From Desulfobacteraceae bacterium (GTDB lineage Bacteria; Desulfobacterota; Desulfobacteria; Desulfobacterales; Desulfosalsimonadaceae): 64,000 nucleotides of DNA. The notes beneath the pieces are model-generated. The model ran no database searches. It was not told the DNA's origin and saw only the letters and a list, made by a program, of their open reading frames with translations. The position numbers and the translations under genes were made by a program. Within the stretch, counting starts at the first letter, position 1. Every line of letters starts with the position of its first letter. This document shows, one piece after another, positions 43,801-52,627 of the stretch. The stretch is from NCBI GenBank assembly GCA_021737565.1, contig JAIPDS010000002.1, positions 1-64,000 of the forward strand. The letters are read 5' to 3'.

Positions 43801-44369
43801 TGTCAAAAATGGACGGCAGCGCGGAAGCCGCGGGACTTGCCCAGGAGCGCCAGGAAATCCTTGGAAGGATGGACCCCCAGGTGCGCCGTTATGCAAGGGC
43901 AAAAATCGCGGCCCGGATACTTGATACGGCCATTGAAAGGTTCAGGGAAAAAAACCAGGGGCCCATGCTGCGCAGGGCATCCGTGCTGTTTTCGGAAATA
44001 ACCTGCGGGGCGTTTAAAGGTGTTCGCGCGGATTTCGACGAGGCCGGAAGGCCGGTAATAACCGGGGTGCGCGGCAATGACAAAGAGCCTGTAGATGTCT
44101 CCGGGATGAGCGACGGAACAGCAGACCAGCTCTATCTCGCCCTAAGGCTTGCAGGCCTTGAGATGACCATTGAAAAAACCGATCCCATGCCTTTTATAGT
44201 GGATGATATTTTAATAAAATTTGACAATGACAGGGCCGCAGCGGCCTTAAAAATCCTTGCGGAGCTATCAACCCGCACCCAGGTGATATTTTTCACCCAC
44301 CATTTTCACCTGGTTGAACTTGCGGAACACAAACTTCGGCAGGAATCAATTGTTTATCATAAACTGTAA
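40827..44369 (+). CDS. SbcC/Rad50-like coiled-coil AAA protein (YhaN-like)
   Basis: LVYGPNEAGKSSALRALRSLLYG Walker A, long coiled coil, DVSGMSDGTADQLYLALRLA signature, PFIVDDILIKFD Walker B; 4-nt overlap with upstream gene. Confidence 0.93.
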   Translation: MKIDALYLTAFGPFTDATLDFSSGNPGFHLVYGPNEAGKSSALRALRSLLYGIDERTPDSFIHPYSRLRIGGKLTAENGKSLEIVRRKGRTNTLRTADDMSVVEETVLEEFLNHVDADLFATMFGIGYDDLVRGGKEIVSGGGDLGELVFSAGSGIVRLKEIREALCAEAESLFKPLGKVPSINDALLRFKEIENRLKQAMLSGSRWNELDGELKAALNERDSVEQQLRENQKARQHLARIKEALPLIARRREVTETLGQYENAVLLPEDFPETRRDLVAKLDMAAQEEDRAQKAINSIEKQMADLSPNDALIENAGLIEEYHRQLGSQHNAASERIKLETERSALLDECREILRGLSDSLSLEDAERLRIKKDRAEAIRRLSSEYEQIIARIEDARNLLPGLEHEISGLEGKRRKMTAPMDRDSMDALQTALAEASEYGPLEKQNQQEIKNLEARKFSLDNRLENLGLAGKNARELEKLPVPDTETIRMFEESIDQAANYIQEINRELKEVKDRIREAEAKIRAGQMAHAVPSENDLNRARDRRDRGWSLIRRKLEGGSLDQKETARYLSGIKNDQDHGPESLEDAFEHCLKTSDELADRLRREADRVAEHARLNADLDAAMQRKQELDDEYEKEEKDREKLNTRWSELWEKAGINAGTPREMEHWGRDLASIKQDLSELENSMEKAKDLNRAIGARKKALTAVLKPLDTKTDPDHDPLSRLIFKAQKIIGDENRLASEYKEIDSEIASRRKELAAAKNRLEAGERALERWRSQWQEAVSFLGLSSEAKPDEANAVMEEIRALFEKLREAENLHKRIQGIDRDAQSFKENVTGLAETVAPDLSGKPPEDIALKLHTRLTASREARTRHDALEKQLASEKENLEKARKTTAQIRTRLARMCEEAGCKEYHELPGAEKRSTQRRELEEELKSLEDRILALSAGATVEEFTQAAASVDPDTIDPEIQKYDQAIDSLSGRKDFLAEKIGSLRNEMSKMDGSAEAAGLAQERQEILGRMDPQVRRYARAKIAARILDTAIERFREKNQGPMLRRASVLFSEITCGAFKGVRADFDEAGRPVITGVRGNDKEPVDVSGMSDGTADQLYLALRLAGLEMTIEKTDPMPFIVDDILIKFDNDRAAAALKILAELSTRTQVIFFTHHFHLVELAEHKLRQESIVYHKL

Positions 44370-44424
44370 ATAACAGGCCCGGCTGCTGAAACAAAGTTAA
44401 ATCCGGAACCCTTTTTCCGGGCCC

Positions 44425-44844
44425 TCAGATTGCAATTCCTTCAAGTTCGGCGGCTTTTTCCAGATTTCCATCATAGCACGAAAACACAACAGAGCCCGGG
44501 GTTTCCTTATTAAGCACCATTGCGCAGGCAAGATGGATGGCATCAAAGCCTCTCAGCGCATGTTTTTCCGCTAAATCTCCGGCCAGGCGGACGGTTTCAC
44601 GGGTAATATATAAGACAAAATAATCGGGCCAGTCTGTCTCAAAAGAGCTTTTCAAATGCTCATATTCATTATCTGAAAATGCTTTCTCCCGGTATCTTCG
44701 GGCCATGGCCGCCCTTGTCTCGGCATATGCAACAACCGAAGTAGCCGCTGCTTCACAGGAGTCAACCAGTTTTTGAACCTTTGAAGACCCCTGCTCTTCA
44801 ACATACAGCTTTACCAGGCTGCTGGTGTCAAGATAAAGAATCAT
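44425..44844 (-). CDS. vapC: VapC-like PIN-domain toxin
   Basis: MILYLDTSSLVKLY, VAYAETRAA, LRGFDAIHLACA, PIN acidic residues. Confidence 0.9.
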   Translation of the reverse strand: MILYLDTSSLVKLYVEEQGSSKVQKLVDSCEAAATSVVAYAETRAAMARRYREKAFSDNEYEHLKSSFETDWPDYFVLYITRETVRLAGDLAEKHALRGFDAIHLACAMVLNKETPGSVVFSCYDGNLEKAAELEGIAI

Positions 44845-44845
44845 T

Positions 44846-45115
44846 TTATCTTCTGTCTTCTTTTACGGCACTGGAAACACTCTTTGTTTTTGAAGCAATG
44901 CGTCTGGCCGGCCCTTTCGGTTTGGCGCCCGACCAGGAGGCAGCTCCGCGCATGACCAATGAATAAAGACTTTCCTCACTGGCCTTTTCCCCGTAAGGCA
45001 CCAGGACGGCTACTTCCTTTTTCCTGTCGGTCAGGATAATTTTTTCTCCGGCCCTGATTTTTTTCATATATCGCCCCATGCTTTCCTTTAACTGCCTTAT
45101 ACCGACCTTTTCCAT
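44846..45115 (-). CDS. vapB: VapB/Phd-YefM-like antitoxin
   Basis: VGIRQLKESMGRYMKKIRAGEKIILTDRKKEVAVLVPY; 1 nt from vapC. Confidence 0.88.
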   Translation of the reverse strand: MEKVGIRQLKESMGRYMKKIRAGEKIILTDRKKEVAVLVPYGEKASEESLYSLVMRGAASWSGAKPKGPARRIASKTKSVSSAVKEDRR

Positions 45116-45201
45116 GGTCGCACCCCATAGCAAATATTTTATTTTGTGGTCACATTATATTTAATGTAGTCTCATTTGTCAATCCGGAAAAGCTCCGGGA
45201 A

Positions 45202-46089
45202 TCACTTTTCAGCAGCATAAAACTGCGAGCAAAGCATGCCTGCAAGCATGAGTCCTGCGCCCGCCCAACCCCTTGCGGGAAGCGTTTCCCCAAGTACGAG
45301 CATTCCGGCCATAACGGCAAATACGGTTTCGAGGCTCAGGATAATGGCTGCGTGTGCGGGCGGGGCTTTCTGCTGGGCCACGACCTGGAGTGTAAATCCT
45401 ATGCCCACGGAAAGCAGTCCTCCGTACAGTATGGGAACAGCCGCATCATATACGGCGGACCAGCTCGGGGTTTCCAGGAAAAATCCGGCCAAAAAGCTTA
45501 TCACCGAGCACACCCAGAACTGTATCACCGAAAGCTTCAGCACGTCTAACCTGGGCGCAAACCAGCCTATTACCAGAACGTGAAATGCGTACATAAAGGC
45601 GCATATAATGACAAGGATATCGCCTGTGCAGAAATAAAATCCCTTTTGAACTGTCAAAAGATAAAGCCCGGTTACTGATAAAACAGCGCCCGTCCATCCG
45701 CCGGCTCCGGGGCGCATGCCCCATATAAGCCCGAGCAGAGGCACAATTACCACGTATAAACCGGTAATAAAGCCGGCCTTTCCGGCCGTGGTATAAACAA
45801 GACCTATCTGCTGGAGAATGCTTCCGCCAAACAAAAATCCCCCCGCAAGCAGCCCGCCAAAAATCAGGAAAGAGGTTTTTTCCTGTTTTTTGACGATAAA
45901 AAGCCTGTAGCGGCTGAAAAAAAGCATGACCGGGCTAAGAAACATAGCGCCCAGGGCAAACCTGGTACCGGTGTACATGAACGGACCGATGTGCTCCATT
46001 CCCACCTTCTGGGCGACAAATGCCGACCCCCAGATCATGGCCGTAAGAAGCAGGAGAAGATCTCCTTTCAGATGTGTCCGGGAGGTCAT
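45202..46089 (-). CDS. EamA/DMT-family transporter
   Basis: 10-TM pattern, LLTAMIWGSAFVAQKVGM, SLETVFAVMAGMLVLGETL. Confidence 0.92.
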   Translation of the reverse strand: MTSRTHLKGDLLLLLTAMIWGSAFVAQKVGMEHIGPFMYTGTRFALGAMFLSPVMLFFSRYRLFIVKKQEKTSFLIFGGLLAGGFLFGGSILQQIGLVYTTAGKAGFITGLYVVIVPLLGLIWGMRPGAGGWTGAVLSVTGLYLLTVQKGFYFCTGDILVIICAFMYAFHVLVIGWFAPRLDVLKLSVIQFWVCSVISFLAGFFLETPSWSAVYDAAVPILYGGLLSVGIGFTLQVVAQQKAPPAHAAIILSLETVFAVMAGMLVLGETLPARGWAGAGLMLAGMLCSQFYAAEK

Positions 46090-46092
46090 TTA

Positions 46093-46782
46093 TCAGGCAC
46101 TTTCTGCACTAAGATAGGCGTTTAAACGCCTTTCAATGCGCCGGAACAGCCACAGCACGCCGTATACTATTACAAGATAGAGTCCTGCAGCGAAAAGATA
46201 GGTTTCGTAGAAGGCGAAACTCCGGGTGGCGATTTCTCCGGCCACCCCGGTAATATCCATAACTGTTATTATTGATACAAGAGATGAAGCCTGCAAAAGG
46301 AAAATAACCTCGTTGGTATAAGAAGGCCATGCAATCCTGATGGCCCTGGGTATTATTATCCTGCGGTAAAGCAGCACCCCTGACATGCCGCAGGCGCGCG
46401 CGGCCTCGATCTCTCCGGATGGCACGCCCTGTATGCCGCCCCTGAAAATTTCGGTTGAATAGGCAGCCGTGTTTAATGTCAGGGATAAAACCGCGCAGAA
46501 CCAGGGGCTTTGAAAAAGGTGCCACAGGCCCACGGCCTGAAGCTGCTCCTGAAACTGACCGGAGCCGTAATATATCAAAAAGATCTGCACCAGCAGCGGG
46601 GTTCCGCGGAAATAAAAGGTAAAGGCATATACAGGGAGGGAAAGTATCTTTCCGGCCGAGACCCTTATTACCGACAGGGGGATGGCCATGCAGAATCCAA
46701 TGAAAACGCTAAGTGCTGTTATCTGTATGGTAACCCAGGAGGCATTCAGGAAGCGGGGAATACTTTCTATAATGATTTCCAT
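46093..46782 (-). CDS. Amino-acid ABC transporter permease
   Basis: FYFRGTPLLVQIFLIYYG, AAYSTEIFRGGIQGVPSGEIEAARACGMS EAA loop. Confidence 0.95.
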   Translation of the reverse strand: MEIIIESIPRFLNASWVTIQITALSVFIGFCMAIPLSVIRVSAGKILSLPVYAFTFYFRGTPLLVQIFLIYYGSGQFQEQLQAVGLWHLFQSPWFCAVLSLTLNTAAYSTEIFRGGIQGVPSGEIEAARACGMSGVLLYRRIIIPRAIRIAWPSYTNEVIFLLQASSLVSIITVMDITGVAGEIATRSFAFYETYLFAAGLYLVIVYGVLWLFRRIERRLNAYLSAESA

Positions 46783-46787
46783 GCCCT

Positions 46788-47477
46788 TTAAGCCCTCCTT
46801 ATTCCCCGTTCGGCACGTTTTTCAGCCCACTGCTGGACGATGTTCGAAATAATCGTGATGCCCAGGTAAATCAGGGATGCGGCCAGGAAAAAAGTAAAGG
46901 GCTTTCTTGTGTTTTTGGCAGCTATATCCGCGCTGCGCATCAGCTCTGGAAGCTGAATTACGGAAATAAGGGCCGTGGCCTTGATCAGAACCATCCAGAC
47001 ATTTCCAAGGCCGGGAAGGGCAAAGCGCATCATCTGGGGCAGCAGAATCCGCCGGAAAGTCAGGGGGCCGCTCATGCCGCAGGCGCGCGCAGCCTCGACC
47101 TGGCCCCTGGGCACGGCCAGGTAGGCCCCCCTGAAAACCTCGGTTGAAAACGCCCCGTAAATGAATCCTATGGTAAGCACTCCGGCAGCAAAGGGATTAA
47201 GCGAAATGTCTACAGGGTATCCCAAAGCAGCGGTTATGTCCTGGATCAGGGTGGGAAGGCCGTAATATACCAGCAAAATCAGAACCAGCTCGGGAATCCC
47301 GCGGATTACCGTGGTATATATATCTGCAAAAAAGCGCACCACCGGCGACGCCGACAGCTTGCAAAGCATCCCGATCAGCCCCAGAAAAATTGCTATAGCC
47401 ATGGAACTGACCCCCACATAGACAGTCAGCCTGGCACCCTGGAGCAAAAGAGGACCGTATCCTTCCAACCCTAACAA
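46788..47477 (-). CDS. Amino-acid ABC transporter permease
   Basis: RGIPELVLILLVYYG, STEVFRGAYLAVPRGQVEAARACGMS. Confidence 0.95.
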   Translation of the reverse strand: MLGLEGYGPLLLQGARLTVYVGVSSMAIAIFLGLIGMLCKLSASPVVRFFADIYTTVIRGIPELVLILLVYYGLPTLIQDITAALGYPVDISLNPFAAGVLTIGFIYGAFSTEVFRGAYLAVPRGQVEAARACGMSGPLTFRRILLPQMMRFALPGLGNVWMVLIKATALISVIQLPELMRSADIAAKNTRKPFTFFLAASLIYLGITIISNIVQQWAEKRAERGIRRA

Positions 47478-47535
47478 TGCAGAACCTTTTCCTGTTTATC
47501 GCCGCCCAATCCTTATACTGCCGGATGCTGTTTTA

Positions 47536-48315
47536 TCAGTCTCCGTAGACGTCGAAATCAAAATACTTGTCGTTTATTTTCTTGTATGTGCCATCTTTGC
47601 GGATCTGCTTTATAGCCTTGTTAAAAGCCTCGCGCAGCTCATCGTCTCCTTTTCTGACGGCAATGCCGATTCCTTCGCCGAACCATTGCTCATCCGTGTA
47701 GCCGGGGCCGACAAACTCGTAATCTTCTCCGGGCCCGGTATCAAGAAATCCCTCCTGGAGCACCACGGCATCCGCAAAAAGAAGATCCAGCCTGCCGGAG
47801 GTCATGTCCATGTTGGCCTCTTCCTGGGTGGCATAGGACCTTACATTCATAATATCCCCGAAGTTGTCGTTTATGAAATTGGCCGATACCGTGGCTCTCT
47901 GGACTCCCACGGTCTTTCCCTTCAATCCTTCTTTTGAAATCTCTATGTCATCATCCTTGTGCTTAACGAATCTTGCCGGGGTCTGGTAATATTTTTCAGT
48001 AAAGTCAACCCGTTTTTTGCGCTCCTCTGTTATGCTCATGGAAGCGATGATGGCATCGTATTTCTTGGCAAGAAGGGCCGGAATCATGCCCTCCCAGCTT
48101 TGGGTCACGAATTCGCATTCCATGCCGGCGGCCTCACACAGGGCTTCTGCTATGTCGATATCAAAGCCCTTCAGGTTGCCGTCCTTGTCCATGTAGTTAA
48201 AGGGAGGGTAGGCACCTTCGGTGCCGATCCTTACGACATCGTCTGCAACAGATGCCGTAGCTGAAAAAAGGATGCAGAAAACAAGCAACAGTAAAATGTG
48301 TAAATACCTTTTCAT
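47536..48315 (-). CDS. Polar/basic amino-acid-type ABC substrate-binding protein
   Basis: Signal peptide; VRIGTEGAYPPFNYMDKDGNLKGFDIDIAEALCEAAG. Confidence 0.95.
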   Translation of the reverse strand: MKRYLHILLLLVFCILFSATASVADDVVRIGTEGAYPPFNYMDKDGNLKGFDIDIAEALCEAAGMECEFVTQSWEGMIPALLAKKYDAIIASMSITEERKKRVDFTEKYYQTPARFVKHKDDDIEISKEGLKGKTVGVQRATVSANFINDNFGDIMNVRSYATQEEANMDMTSGRLDLLFADAVVLQEGFLDTGPGEDYEFVGPGYTDEQWFGEGIGIAVRKGDDELREAFNKAIKQIRKDGTYKKINDKYFDFDVYGD

Positions 48316-48369
48316 TTTTCCTCCAGATTCTTTGGGTTAAATTAACGGCGCTATCACTCCTGCTGTTTA

Positions 48370-49191
48370 TCAGAAAAACCGGGACAGAAACGCCCGACAG
48401 CGCTCTGATGCCGGTTTTTGGAAAATATAATCGGGAACCCCCTCGTCTTCTATTACGCCGCCGTGCAGGAAAACAACATGACTGGAGACCTCTTTTGCAA
48501 AACCCATCTCATGGGTGGCCATGATCATGGTGCGCCCCTCTTTTGCGATATCCTGAATCACCCGCAGCACTTCTCCCACCAGCTCGGGATCAAGCGCGGA
48601 GGTGGGCTCGTCGAAAAGCATAACATCCGGTTCCATGGCAAGTGCCCGGGCTATTGCGGCACGCTGTTTCTGTCCGCCAGAAAGATGGGCGGGATAATAA
48701 TGCGACCTGTCCGCAATCCCCACCTTTTCGAGGTAGGTCATTGCCTTTTGCCTGGCTTCTTTTTTAGGTGTTTTTAACACATGCACAGGCGCCTCGATTA
48801 CGTTTTCAAGCACCGTCATGTGCGACCAGAGGTTGAAATGCTGAAAGACCATTCCCAGCTTGGTACGGATCCGGTCCACCTGCCTGCGATCTGCTGGCAC
48901 TGTCTCTTTTCTGCGGTTTCTTGCAAGGCGGATATGCTCCTCGCCCACGTGAATCTCGCCGGAAGTGGGGATCTCAAGCAAATTGATACACCGCAGAAGT
49001 GTGCTTTTCCCGGAGCCCGAAGACCCTATAAGGGCTATCACGTCACCCTGGCGGGCAGTAAGCGATATCCCTTTTAAGACCTGGAGCCGGCCGAAATCCT
49101 TATACAGATCTTTTATCCTGACAGCGGAGGCCGGCAAGGTATAATTTTCCCCCGGATTGTTCACAATACAGGCGCCTTTAGCTAAGTTCAA
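48370..49191 (-). CDS. Amino-acid ABC transporter ATP-binding protein
   Basis: [54 protein letters not shown]. Confidence 0.95.
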   Translation of the reverse strand: MNLAKGACIVNNPGENYTLPASAVRIKDLYKDFGRLQVLKGISLTARQGDVIALIGSSGSGKSTLLRCINLLEIPTSGEIHVGEEHIRLARNRRKETVPADRRQVDRIRTKLGMVFQHFNLWSHMTVLENVIEAPVHVLKTPKKEARQKAMTYLEKVGIADRSHYYPAHLSGGQKQRAAIARALAMEPDVMLFDEPTSALDPELVGEVLRVIQDIAKEGRTMIMATHEMGFAKEVSSHVVFLHGGVIEDEGVPDYIFQKPASERCRAFLSRFF

Positions 49192-49357
49192 AAATTTTAG
49201 CTGCGTTCAAAAATAAGGAGGCCCCCCTGTCATAACGATGTCATAACAAGCCCTAAACCTATAAAAGCCCCCGATCCGTGTCAAGAAGAAACAACCGGGA
49301 CCGGACCGGGGACGCCCTTAACTCATTAACTTATTGGCAACATACGGTCCCTTATCC

Positions 49358-50812
49358 TTATTCAGCCTCTTCAAGGATCCGGGTGATCCGGCTGCGCACT
49401 TCCTCCGGGATCCTTTCGGAGGGATCAGGCCGGCTGCTGATAAGGAATCGGGTCTTGTCCAGTATGCGCTGAGGCATGGAGGAAAAAACCGGGCCCGCGC
49501 TTTTGAGTTCTTCGGACAAATCCCCGGGGACTGCGGGATCATCGCCTGAAGGCGAAGGCTTTTTCCCGCTTTGTTTCGAGATTTTCCGGAAATCTCCTCC
49601 GGGACCTGCGGCCTGGATCTGCTTTCTGGCAAGGGTTTGTTCGTTTACTATCACCCCTTTTGCCATAAACCCGCTTTTTTCAATGATTTCGTCTGCAAGC
49701 ACGAGCTGAAAAACAGAGCCGCACATGCCCGACTCCAAAAACCCAACGTCATGGACCAGGCTGGGACCGCTTAGCATTGCTGAATGTATTGAAAGCGCAG
49801 ATTCAATTGCGGCCTGGGCGCCCATGGCCTTGGAATCGCTGCACCCGGCTGCTGAAAACACCGGAAATCCAAGGTACTCACCCATCTCTGTAAGACCTGC
49901 CTCAAGGCTTGGAAGCTCCGGTGCGCCGTAGGCAAACACAGCCTCCCTCATATCGAGTATGGACTGAGTTCCGCCTATTATTATGCAGGCCCCGGGATTA
50001 ATAGTTTGCGCGATAACCACTCCCATTATTGATTCTGCAAGGGTTACCGCAATGTGGGCAGCATGGGTGGCCGGAACCGTTCCGCCGCCTGTGCTTGCCG
50101 GGGCAAAAATCTGGGGGATGTTGTTTTCCGCGCAGTACATCACCTTGTCAATGGCGTTAAAATCCGAGAGCAACGGGGATATGGGCTCGTTGTAAAACAG
50201 ATAGTTCGGCTTGTGCTCAAATGCCTCGGTTCCGCCGGCCATAGCAATTCCTATCTTATGGATATCCCTGCAGTGCCGCCTGGAAAAGCACCAGGCAATC
50301 GGCGGCTTATCGGAATTTTGAATCATCTCGGCAAACTCGTAAAGCCCTTCCTTTCCCGCGGGCACATCGCTTACCAGCCCCAGGGACATGACAAAGCCTA
50401 TGGAGTCCAGAGCCCCGCAAAGGCCGGCCACCATTGCAGCATCCTGCCTGGTGTATTTCCTGCGCTCAAGCGTGAAGGGATCTATAAAATTGGGGCAGGT
50501 GGGGCCGGGACCGAAACTTGTGTATCCCTGCTCTATGCGCAGAGCCACCTCCCCGGTCCGGCTGTAGATGTTTGTTACCGGCGGCACCGAGGCAAGCGCC
50601 CTGTTTACAACATGGGAGGGTATATATACCCTTTCATTTCTAATCCTGCAGCCGTTTTGCTCCAAAAGCTCCCTGGCCCCGCTATGCTCCACCTTGACGC
50701 CCGTATGCTGAAGAATGGTAAGCACCTGGTTGAATATCAGCCGTTTCTGGCCCTCGGAGAGAAACGAGAACATTACATGCTGGTTTTCCGTAAGGTTGGT
50801 CCTTGTTCCCAT
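49358..50812 (-). CDS. MttB-superfamily (trimethylamine methyltransferase-like) protein, no in-frame amber codon
   Basis: Full-length 484-aa ORF; GYTSFGPGPTCPNFIDPFTLERRKYTRQDAAMVA, ASTGGGTVPATHAAHIAVTLAE, QTINPGACIIIGG. Confidence 0.88.
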   Translation of the reverse strand: MGTRTNLTENQHVMFSFLSEGQKRLIFNQVLTILQHTGVKVEHSGARELLEQNGCRIRNERVYIPSHVVNRALASVPPVTNIYSRTGEVALRIEQGYTSFGPGPTCPNFIDPFTLERRKYTRQDAAMVAGLCGALDSIGFVMSLGLVSDVPAGKEGLYEFAEMIQNSDKPPIAWCFSRRHCRDIHKIGIAMAGGTEAFEHKPNYLFYNEPISPLLSDFNAIDKVMYCAENNIPQIFAPASTGGGTVPATHAAHIAVTLAESIMGVVIAQTINPGACIIIGGTQSILDMREAVFAYGAPELPSLEAGLTEMGEYLGFPVFSAAGCSDSKAMGAQAAIESALSIHSAMLSGPSLVHDVGFLESGMCGSVFQLVLADEIIEKSGFMAKGVIVNEQTLARKQIQAAGPGGDFRKISKQSGKKPSPSGDDPAVPGDLSEELKSAGPVFSSMPQRILDKTRFLISSRPDPSERIPEEVRSRITRILEEAE

Positions 50813-50815
50813 GAT

Positions 50816-52264
50816 TTATCCCTCCTTCTGCCGGGCATCTGCCAGGGCCCGGAGCTCTTCTGCGAGTTTGGGGTCAAAGGGTTCCGGCGCGTACTCTTTT
50901 AAAATTTTTTCCCGTTTTTCTGCAGCCCGGACTGCCATGGTTTTTTTGCCTGCCTCAGCCCAGTTCTGATACACTGCCCTGTCAACAAGCTCGGGCCTGA
51001 ACCATTCCTGCCAGTGCTCAAGGGTATGGTCCTGGGTAAGATATTCTCCCCCTGGTCCCACTTCTGCTATAAGACCAGTTGCCAGGTATTCTTCCTCGGT
51101 GCTTATGCCCTTTCCGATCTGGCCTATCATTCTTATTATCTCATCACACACCACCAGGCTGTCCGGGCAGAAACCGGTGCCTCCCCTTATAAGGCCGGAG
51201 CCGTAAATAAGGTCCGCCCCTGAAAGAAAGGCATAATACAGCCCCGATACCCAGTCCGTGCCCGCGTCCTGGTCTATGCTTTCGGAATCGGTAATGCCTG
51301 CAGGAGAAAACATGGCAAGGCCCAGCCACTTGGAAACATCCGTATTGGCAGCCGCGCTCAAACCGAGCTGCGGAGCTGAAAAGGCGGGAGCATCTCCCGA
51401 GAGCCCCGCCGCTGTTGTCACACCTCCCCTAATAAGCGGCATGCCTGGATTTTGAAGATAGGAAAGTACTGATACCAGCATGGTTTCCGCAAGAGTTAAA
51501 ACCAGGGTTCCTGGAATGCTTTCAGGGGCCGTGACCCCTGAGACCGCGTTAGAAGCGCACACGCAAGGGATTTTGTGCTCCGCGCAGAACAGGATCTTTT
51601 CAGCCTCGGTCTCAGACAGGGTCAGCGGGGAATCAATCCCGCAATAACAGGCAAAAAGCGGGCCGAGCTGAAATTCTTTTTTCCCGCCTGATACAACACA
51701 CATCATTTCCCACAGGGTTTGAAGCTCCTTTCTGCCGGAGACTCCCAGAAGAAGGGGCTTGCAGGAGCCTTCCAGCAGGGCGGAAACGCACTTAAGATCC
51801 CATGAATCATTTTTCCCGGTCCCGGTCTTTAGATGACCTGCAATAAAATCAATACCTGTAAGATAATCGGCAAGCAGGGCGGCGTTGCGAACCTGCTCAC
51901 AAGCCGTGCCGCCCAGGGTGCCGTTCTTTTGAGGGAAAACAGGCCCCGCGCCGAATGCCAGTTCATCCTTCTGTAGCCTGACAGATCTTTCCCCTGTCCT
52001 GCCGGCAAGGGCTATTTTCCCGGGGTGCTCCCGCAGCGCCCTTTCCACCAGCACGGCGGGTATGCGCACCAGGCTTTCCCCTGTCACCGCAGCCTCGCTG
52101 CCTGCAAACAGGTCCAGGGCTTTCTGACTTTTTACCAGGGCGCCGTCGCTTTCTATTATCCCCAGGGCGTCAAAATAGATTCTTTCTATCTCGTCTTCTG
52201 ACAGCACCCGGAATTTGGGCGTGGTCTGAACGATTTCCCGTATCTTCATAAAACCCCTCCGCAA
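50816..52264 (-). CDS. Second MttB-superfamily protein, no in-frame amber codon
   Basis: 482 aa; AFGAGPVFPQKNGTLGG, AVSGVTAPESIPGTLVLTLAETM, YLQNPGMPLIRGG; stops 3 nt upstream of the next start. Confidence 0.85.
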   Translation of the reverse strand: MRRGFMKIREIVQTTPKFRVLSEDEIERIYFDALGIIESDGALVKSQKALDLFAGSEAAVTGESLVRIPAVLVERALREHPGKIALAGRTGERSVRLQKDELAFGAGPVFPQKNGTLGGTACEQVRNAALLADYLTGIDFIAGHLKTGTGKNDSWDLKCVSALLEGSCKPLLLGVSGRKELQTLWEMMCVVSGGKKEFQLGPLFACYCGIDSPLTLSETEAEKILFCAEHKIPCVCASNAVSGVTAPESIPGTLVLTLAETMLVSVLSYLQNPGMPLIRGGVTTAAGLSGDAPAFSAPQLGLSAAANTDVSKWLGLAMFSPAGITDSESIDQDAGTDWVSGLYYAFLSGADLIYGSGLIRGGTGFCPDSLVVCDEIIRMIGQIGKGISTEEEYLATGLIAEVGPGGEYLTQDHTLEHWQEWFRPELVDRAVYQNWAEAGKKTMAVRAAEKREKILKEYAPEPFDPKLAEELRALADARQKEG

Positions 52265-52562
52265 AGATGAAAATAAATCCTAATATAGAAACAGCACTGT
52301 AGTATATTAAACTTGGAAAAAATATATCACTTCCCGAAACTGAAAAAAACTTTAATTAACTGCAGAAATGCAAGTCTTTAAACAGGGCATATCAAATTGA
52401 CCAATGATCGATTCCGCGGACGCAGCGGCAAAAACGCCCTGTAATGCGTGTCCACAAGCCTGCTGAAAACGGCTGCAAAAGTCCGGTACGATAAAGGGCG
52501 AACCGGTCTACTGTCATTTTAGGTAATTTTTAGTTAGTATAAATTTTTATTTTTAACTTTTA

Positions 52563-52592
52563 TTGACAAAAACAAACTTTTTCACCTATCTT
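52563..52592 (+). promoter_or_regulatory. Candidate sigma-70 promoter for the tungstate regulator/tup operon
   Basis: TTGACA, 18-bp spacer, TATCTT; weak -10. Confidence 0.35.
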
Positions 52593-52627
52593 TTCTGATA
52601 TTTTTCCAAACGCCAAAGGAGCCTGAC

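Noticed and set aside
49358-52264. Pyrrolysine-containing trimethylamine methyltransferases
   Set aside because: Both MttB-like ORFs are full length with no in-frame TAG, so no pyrrolysine read-through is needed.
52563-52627. Moco/Tuco riboswitch upstream of the tungstate regulator
   Set aside because: I could not identify the expected multi-stem conserved core in 52265-52627; an Infernal search would be needed.
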